The translations under genes and the position numbers were made by a program. The notes beneath the pieces were generated by a model. It was given only the letters and a program-made list of their open reading frames with translations, was not told the origin of the DNA and made no database searches. This document shows, in pieces, positions 8,663 through 11,852 of a stretch of DNA of 11,852 nt. Within the stretch, counting starts at the first letter, position 1, and every line of letters begins with the position of its first letter. This DNA comes from Azoarcus sp. (lineage in GTDB: Bacteria > Pseudomonadota > Gammaproteobacteria > Burkholderiales > Rhodocyclaceae): contig JAIRWW010000215.1 in assembly GCA_031268685.1 (NCBI GenBank), positions 1-11,852 of the forward strand, in the 5' to 3' direction.

Positions 8663-9535
8663 TCACGATGACAGATGCCGATGCACGGGCAGGCGAGACG
8701 CAAGCAGGCCACCCGGCGCGGCGGCGAGGGAAACGAAGTAGATGAACCCGCAAACCAGGATGATCGCAGGCCCCGCCGGTACGTCGACATGGAAGGAAAG
8801 CAAGAGACCCGCCGCGCCGCCAAGGAAGGCCAGCCCCGATCCGAGCGCCAGCATGGCTGGCAGGCCGCGCGTCCAGAGTCGCGCCGAGGCTGCGGGCAGG
8901 ATCATGATGCCGACCGCCATCAGCGTGCCGAGAGCGTGAAAGCCGCTCACCAGATTGAGCACGGTCAGCAACAGAAAGCCGTAGTGCGCGAGCGGCGATG
9001 TACGGCTGACTGCGCGTAAAAAGGCGGGATCGAAGCATTCCAGCGTCAGCGGCCTGAGCAGCAGGGCAAGGCCGAAAAGCGATAGTGTTGCGATGGCGGC
9101 GATCAGGAGCAGGGATGCATCGTCGAGCGCGAGCACCGAGCCGAACAGGACGCGCAACAGATCGAGGTTGCGCCCGGAAAGCGATACGATCATCACGCCT
9201 GCGGCGAGTGACAAGAGATAGAAGGCGGCAAGGCTGGCGTCTTCCTTGAGGTTGGATGTGCGAGCCACCAGGCCGGCGGCGAATACCACCGTCAGCCCGG
9301 CGGCGAGACCGCCAGCAGTCATCGCGCCAAGCGACAGGCCGCTGACAAGATAGCCCAGCGCCGCGCCCGGAAGAATCGCGTGGCTCATGGCTTCGCCCAT
9401 CAGGCTCATCCTGCGCAACAGCAGGAATGTGCCCATGGGTGTTGCGCCCAGCGCCAGCGCGAGTGTTCCCGCCAATCCCCGGCGCATGAAACCGAAGTCG
9501 GCGAATGGAGCGATGATGAAGTCGTAAAGGCTCAT
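8663..9535 (-). CDS. znuB: Zinc ABC transporter permease
   Basis: This inner-membrane permease of the ABC-3 family forms the zinc channel with ZnuC. It has 290 residues, almost all hydrophobic, with about eight membrane segments (for example 25-40, 55-90, 102-118, 140-160, 185-196, 228-246, 256-272). The family signature MSLMGEAMSHAILPGAALGY lies at 43-62, and the conserved GTLMAVGIMILPAASARL at 203-220. The ATG at 9535 overlaps the znuC stop as ATGA, which favours this start over an ATG 21 nt upstream at 9556. The ending HRHLSS is short and polar. It is followed by znuA after 10 nt. Confidence 0.94.
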   Translation of the reverse strand: MSLYDFIIAPFADFGFMRRGLAGTLALALGATPMGTFLLLRRMSLMGEAMSHAILPGAALGYLVSGLSLGAMTAGGLAAGLTVVFAAGLVARTSNLKEDASLAAFYLLSLAAGVMIVSLSGRNLDLLRVLFGSVLALDDASLLLIAAIATLSLFGLALLLRPLTLECFDPAFLRAVSRTSPLAHYGFLLLTVLNLVSGFHALGTLMAVGIMILPAASARLWTRGLPAMLALGSGLAFLGGAAGLLLSFHVDVPAGPAIILVCGFIYFVSLAAAPGGLLASRLPVHRHLSS

Positions 9536-10284
9536 GCCGTCCCTGGTACCGGACATTCGTCCGCGTGTTCGTCAAAGGCTTCTGACAGGCGCTGCGCGCG
9601 GGCCAGCAGCGGTTCGGTCATGACGTCGGCGGTGGGGCCGAATGCCACCAGTTCGCGCGCAAGCAGCAGGCAGGTAGGAAAGTGGCGGCGCACTTGCCCG
9701 AAGTCGTGTACGACGACGAGAGTGGTGCGCCCTTCGGCGTGCCAACGCAGGATGAGGCGCATGAGATCGTCGACCGTGCGCGCGTCGATGGCGGCAAAAG
9801 GTTCGTCGAGGAGGATGAGGGGAGCGTTCTGGAGGATCAAGCGCGCAAAACGTGCGCGTTGCAGTTGTCCGCCCGAAAGCGAGCCGATGGTTCTGGATGC
9901 GAACCCGGTCAGCCCCACCGCATCGAGCGCATCGAATACGCGCCGCCGCCGCGCGCGGTCTATTCCGCCAAATGCGCCAATTTCACGCCACAGCCCCATG
10001 GATGCCATGTCGAACACTGATATCGGGAAGCTGCTGTCCAGATCATTGCGCTGCGGCATGTAGGCAAGTCCGGCGCGTCCATGTTCCGGTAAGTGGATAT
10101 GGCCGTCGAGAGGGCGAAGTTCTCCGGCGATGCCTTTCAGCAGAGTGGATTTGCCCGCGCCATTGGGGCCGGCCACGGCGACCAGCGCCCCGGCGGGAAT
10201 TTCAGCGCTCATGTGATGGATGGCGGGATGGCGTTCGTAGCCGATAGTCAGGTTCTCGAAGCGGATCGCAGACGTGCCGGGCAT
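9532..10284 (-). CDS. znuC: Zinc ABC transporter ATP-binding protein
   Basis: This cytosolic ATPase drives zinc import through ZnuB. It has 250 residues with all ABC motifs intact: Walker A GPNGAGKST (39-47), Q-loop Q78 in YMPQRND, signature LSGGQLQR (136-143), Walker B LILLDEP with catalytic E161, and switch histidine H193. The start is ATG 10284 (MPGTSAIRFENLTIGY), which matches the family N-terminus. The frame is open upstream to 10338, with ATGs at 10338 and 10323, but those overlap the small membrane gene. No good ribosome-binding site precedes 10284, and a 13-bp tandem duplication occupies the leader. The C-terminal tail (DEHADECPVPGTA) is family-variable. It ends in an ATGA overlap with znuB. 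Confidence 0.93.
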   Translation of the reverse strand: MPGTSAIRFENLTIGYERHPAIHHMSAEIPAGALVAVAGPNGAGKSTLLKGIAGELRPLDGHIHLPEHGRAGLAYMPQRNDLDSSFPISVFDMASMGLWREIGAFGGIDRARRRRVFDALDAVGLTGFASRTIGSLSGGQLQRARFARLILQNAPLILLDEPFAAIDARTVDDLMRLILRWHAEGRTTLVVVHDFGQVRRHFPTCLLLARELVAFGPTADVMTEPLLARAQRLSEAFDEHADECPVPGTA

Positions 10285-10289
10285 GAGGC

Positions 10290-10315
10290 TGGTTTCAGAC
10301 AATGGTTTCAGACAA
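10290..10315. repeat. Perfect 13-bp tandem duplication before znuC
   Basis: TGGTTTCAGACAA occurs twice head to tail with no mismatch (10290-10302, 10303-10315, plus-strand reading). On the minus strand it spans the stop of the small membrane gene and the leader of znuC. It lengthens the stop-to-start gap from 10 to 23 nt. It looks like a recent slippage or duplication event. Confidence 0.9.
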
Positions 10316-10463
10316 GCGCCCATGCGATGGCAAGCCACAGCATGGCGCTCGCCGCCGCGGCAATGGCCAGGCGCGGGCCTATGCCGCAGCCGAGCAAACT
10401 TGACGGTGGAACCGGTCTGCCGGTTTCGCCAGTATCGGATTCGTGCGACGGAGCGATGTTCAT
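10308..10463 (-). CDS. Small one-helix membrane protein in zinc operon
   Basis: A 51-residue protein starts with an ATG that overlaps the zur stop as ATGA and ends 23 nt before znuC. This placement and the coupling are the main support that it is real. Residues 1-28 are polar, with Pro, Ser and Glu (MNIAPSHESDTGETGRPVPP...). Residues 29-51 form one hydrophobic helix ending in LWLAIAWALV at the C-terminus, a tail-anchor-like layout. One Cys lies at 26. No metal-binding cluster and no known family are recognised. It could be an accessory or inhibitor of the transporter, but this is inference from position only. The frame extends upstream into zur (to 10601), but that part is Arg-rich antifunctional sequence and is not used. 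Confidence 0.6.
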   Translation of the reverse strand: MNIAPSHESDTGETGRPVPPSSLLGCGIGPRLAIAAAASAMLWLAIAWALV

Positions 10464-10915
10464 GGATGGGCGGACGCTTCGGCTCCGCAAGCGGCGCAAT
10501 TGCCGTGCAGCGCCAGTTCCGCGTGGTCGAGCCGGTAGCCTTTGGGCAGGGCGGCGGCGACGGCTGGCGCGAGGTTTTCGAGACAAGTCACCCGGCCGCA
10601 ACGGTCGCAGTAGAAATGGGCATGGCGATGACTGTTTTCGCGCACAGCCTCGAAGCGCCCGGCGCGGCCATCGCCCGGAATGCGGCGAACCAGCCCCCGC
10701 CCGGCCAGCCAGGCGAGCGCGCGATACAGGGTCACACGGTCATGCGTGACTTGCGTGGCATCGAGCGCCGCGGCGATTTCGTCGTGGGTGAGCGGCTGTC
10801 CGCTAGCAAACAGCACATCCACCAGAGCGATCCGGATACGGGTGGCGCGTCCGCCGTTATCGGCGATCAGCGCGTGCGCCGGAGCGTCGTGGCGAGAGCG
10901 TGGAGAAGGAGACAT
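10460..10915 (-). CDS. zur: Fur-family zinc uptake regulator
   Basis: This DNA-binding repressor of the Fur family most likely senses zinc and controls the downstream znu genes. With ATG 10915 it has 151 residues. A winged helix lies in the N-terminal half (LTHDEIAAALDA and VTHDRVTLYRALAWLAGRGLV), followed by the metal and dimer domain with the HRHAHFYCDRCGRVTCLE segment. Two CxxC pairs (CDRC and CAAC) form the structural zinc site of the family. A TTG 15 nt upstream (10930) is in frame but lacks a ribosome-binding site. Zur rather than Fur is chosen because it heads the znu operon. No clear palindromic Zur box was found. It ends by an ATGA overlap with the small membrane gene. Confidence 0.88.
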   Translation of the reverse strand: MSPSPRSRHDAPAHALIADNGGRATRIRIALVDVLFASGQPLTHDEIAAALDATQVTHDRVTLYRALAWLAGRGLVRRIPGDGRAGRFEAVRENSHRHAHFYCDRCGRVTCLENLAPAVAAALPKGYRLDHAELALHGNCAACGAEASAHP

Positions 10916-10948
10916 GCGCGCTTCGGGCAAGTGTGACGAAAGCTTGCT

Positions 10949-10977
10949 AATGTAACGTGTGCGGACATCACATGCAA
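10949..10977 (-). promoter_or_regulatory. Probable promoter of the zur-znu operon
   Basis: On the minus strand TTGCAT (10977-10972) and TACATT (10954-10949) lie exactly 17 nt apart. Initiation near 10942 would give a leader of about 27 nt to the ATG at 10915. Just downstream, GCAAG (10927-10931) and CTTGC (10943-10947) form a 5-bp inverted repeat with an 11-nt spacer that could be an operator. This does not match the A/T-rich Zur consensus I know of. Confidence 0.5.
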
Positions 10978-10993
10978 CGGCGTGGCGTTTGAA

Positions 10994-11029
10994 CCGTCGG
11001 GGCGGACGCCCGCCGCGCCTGCCGGACGG
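10994..11029. other. GC-rich nested hairpin between pilZ gene and zur
   Basis: CCGTC (10994-10998) pairs with GACGG (11025-11029) around GGCGG / CCGCC (11001-11005 with 11010-11014). It lies 10 nt after the PilZ gene stop. There is no T run on the minus strand, so any terminator role would be non-canonical. Confidence 0.35.
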
Positions 11030-11038
11030 AATTTCACA

Positions 11039-11404
11039 TCACATGTGCGCCGCGAGCATTGCCGAGAACTCCCGCTCCAGCAAAGAGGCATCGCCCAAAT
11101 TGAGGGACAGCAGCCGCCGCAGGTGGCTGATGCTATCCAGATCGGTTCCGTCGCAAACGATGCCGACCTGTGTGCCACGGCAATGCGCGACGTGTCCATC
11201 CATGCGCACACAGGTCTCGCTGCCGAGGCGCAGTTCGAGCAGGCAGGGAATGCCGACGGCAAGATCGGGAAAATCGGCGATGACCAGCGCGCCGCGCAGG
11301 GAAAGGTCGAGAACTTCACATGCCTGCTGGCAATTGCCGGCCTGGAGAGAAGCTTCGCCACGAAATCTGATGCGCGAATAGCGTCTGCGTTGCACGGTAT
11401 TCAT
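11039..11404 (-). CDS. PilZ-domain c-di-GMP-binding protein
   Basis: PilZ domains bind cyclic di-GMP and alter motility, pilus or exopolysaccharide machinery. The 121-residue protein is a single PilZ domain. It has the N-terminal RxxxR switch (R7-R11 in QRRRYSRIRF) and the DxSxxG motif (D33, S35, G38 in DLSLRGAL), so the ligand-binding residues are present. The C-terminal part (SISHLRRLLSLNLGDASLLEREF) is a helix common to stand-alone PilZ proteins. The start ATG at 11404 follows GGGGAG. The frame extends 31 codons upstream but loses PilZ character. It precedes zur by 123 nt, with a separate zur promoter, so a functional link to zinc is not implied. The target is unknown. Confidence 0.85.
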   Translation of the reverse strand: MNTVQRRRYSRIRFRGEASLQAGNCQQACEVLDLSLRGALVIADFPDLAVGIPCLLELRLGSETCVRMDGHVAHCRGTQVGIVCDGTDLDSISHLRRLLSLNLGDASLLEREFSAMLAAHM

Positions 11405-11471
11405 GATTCTCCCCGACGATGATTTAGCTTGTTTTATTCTGAATACATTTTCTATATTCTGCGCCGCGGTA

Positions 11472-11531
11472 CGGCTATTCGCAAGTGCATGGCGCACTAC
11501 AACATCACATATTGCGGCTATTCACAAATGC
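11472..11531. repeat. Pair of 17-bp direct repeats upstream of pilZ gene
   Basis: CGGCTATTCGCAAGTGC (11472-11488) and CGGCTATTCACAAATGC (11515-11531) agree at 15 of 17 positions; both differences are A/G. They are offset by 43 bp, close to four helical turns, and lie 70-130 bp upstream of the PilZ start. A weak promoter-like pair (TTGCGA, 17 nt, CAGAAT on the minus strand) begins inside the nearer copy. Confidence 0.75.
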
Positions 11532-11791
11532 GCGGACGCGCAAGCACGTTACAGCATTGCATGCCGGGACGTGTAGAATCCGCGTAATGTCCTGCGTGGC
11601 GTTCTTTGGGAACCGCTGAACGATTCCATCCGCTCAGGTCTAAGCAGCCGTTACCCGTGATTCCACGAAGAATGCCCTTCTACAGACCCGGAGCGAGCGG
11701 AATTGTTCAGGGCTGTCTTTGTGTTGTGCGTTGCCGGGCAGGCGTCCCGGCAAATAATTGATAATATGAAATTCGATGTTCGGAATATTTC
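11532..11791. other. Gene-poor spacer with repeat and stem structures
   Basis: No convincing gene is seen. A degenerate copy of the repeat from near pheS, CCATCCGCTCAGGTCTAAGC, lies at 11626-11645. It is enclosed by a long-range stem GGCGTTCTT / AAGAATGCC (11598-11606 with 11668-11676; all nine positions pair, one as G-U). A perfect 8-bp palindrome TTGCCGGG / CCCGGCAA (7-nt loop) lies at 11731-11753, and an A/T-rich stretch with GATAAT follows at 11760-11765. A 63-codon minus frame (11651-11842) has no coding character. Confidence 0.5.
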
Positions 11792-11852
11792 GTGACTGAA
11801 GCGGCCAGGCAAATAGCCCCAGCGCAGGCGTCCGCCAATCATCCGCCTGTAG
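11792..11852 (+). CDS. Possible gene start, truncated at right edge
   Basis: A GTG at 11792 follows GGAA at a 7-nt spacing and opens 20 codons to the window end. These translate as (M)TEAARQIAPAQASANHPPV, which has the look of a real N-terminus. GATAAT about 30 nt upstream could be a -10 element, but no good -35 was found. No family can be named from this fragment. Confidence 0.35.
   Translation, partial: MTEAARQIAPAQASANHPPV

Noticed and set aside
8653..8823. N-terminal extension of znuA
   Set aside because: It would overlap znuB by 161 nt and bury the signal peptide. ATG 8652 gives a proper export signal.
8649..9575. 308-codon minus-strand ORF overlapping znuB
   Set aside because: It is in another frame of znuB, and its Arg/His-rich product lacks family features, whereas the znuB frame gives a clear ABC-3 permease.
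10920..10980. Zur box in the zur promoter
   Set aside because: Only a half-site-like GTTACAT is seen. No palindrome resembling a Zur consensus was found, so none is annotated.
11651..11842. 63-codon minus-strand ORF at the right end
   Set aside because: It has no ribosome-binding site or recognisable composition, and it overlaps palindromes and the possible plus-strand gene start.

Overview
The window reads as chromosomal DNA of a GC-rich betaproteobacterium. This rests on the gene order thrS-infC-rpmI-rplT-pheS-pheT-ihfA followed by what looks like the start of a MerR-family gene, and on the character of the L20, IF3 and IHF-alpha proteins. Genus cannot be fixed from the sequence alone. Every confident gene lies on the minus strand, so transcription runs from high to low coordinates.

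Translation block (about 1-7172). thrS is followed 25 nt later by infC, which starts with the rare codon ATC at 5230. Then come rpmI (L35), rplT (L20), a roughly 200-nt gap, pheS, pheT, ihfA and the first 17 codons of a probable MerR-type regulator that overlaps the end of ihfA. The infC-rpmI gap (4563-4705) carries two strong hairpins. The rplT-pheS gap carries a REP-like inverted repeat, a possible promoter, a possible 17-codon Phe-containing leader and an intrinsic terminator 20 nt before pheS, together resembling an attenuated pheST leader.

Unusual spacer (7173-7716). Upstream of thrS lies a plausible promoter, about 280 nt that can fold into several nested stems, and a textbook intrinsic terminator about 45 nt before the thrS start. 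It is not a tRNA. It could be a thrS leader or an independent small RNA, and it is the best candidate here for something undescribed. A 178-codon open frame overlaps the znuA stop as ATGA and runs across this region. Only its first 40 or so codons look coding.

Zinc block (7717-10915). The operon-like order is zur, a 51-residue one-helix membrane protein, znuC (ATPase), znuB (permease), znuA (zinc-binding protein). zur and the small gene overlap by ATGA, as do znuC and znuB, and znuB and znuA are 10 nt apart. ZnuA carries the His-His-His-Asp ligand set expected of zinc rather than manganese binding. A perfect 13-bp tandem duplication separates the small gene from znuC.

Right end (10916-11852). 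A PilZ-domain (c-di-GMP) protein lies upstream of zur. Beyond it is about 390 nt without a confident gene. It holds a pair of near-identical 17-bp direct repeats, a second copy of the CCATCCGCTC repeat seen near pheS, a long-range stem and an 8-bp perfect palindrome. A possible truncated plus-strand gene starts at 11792.
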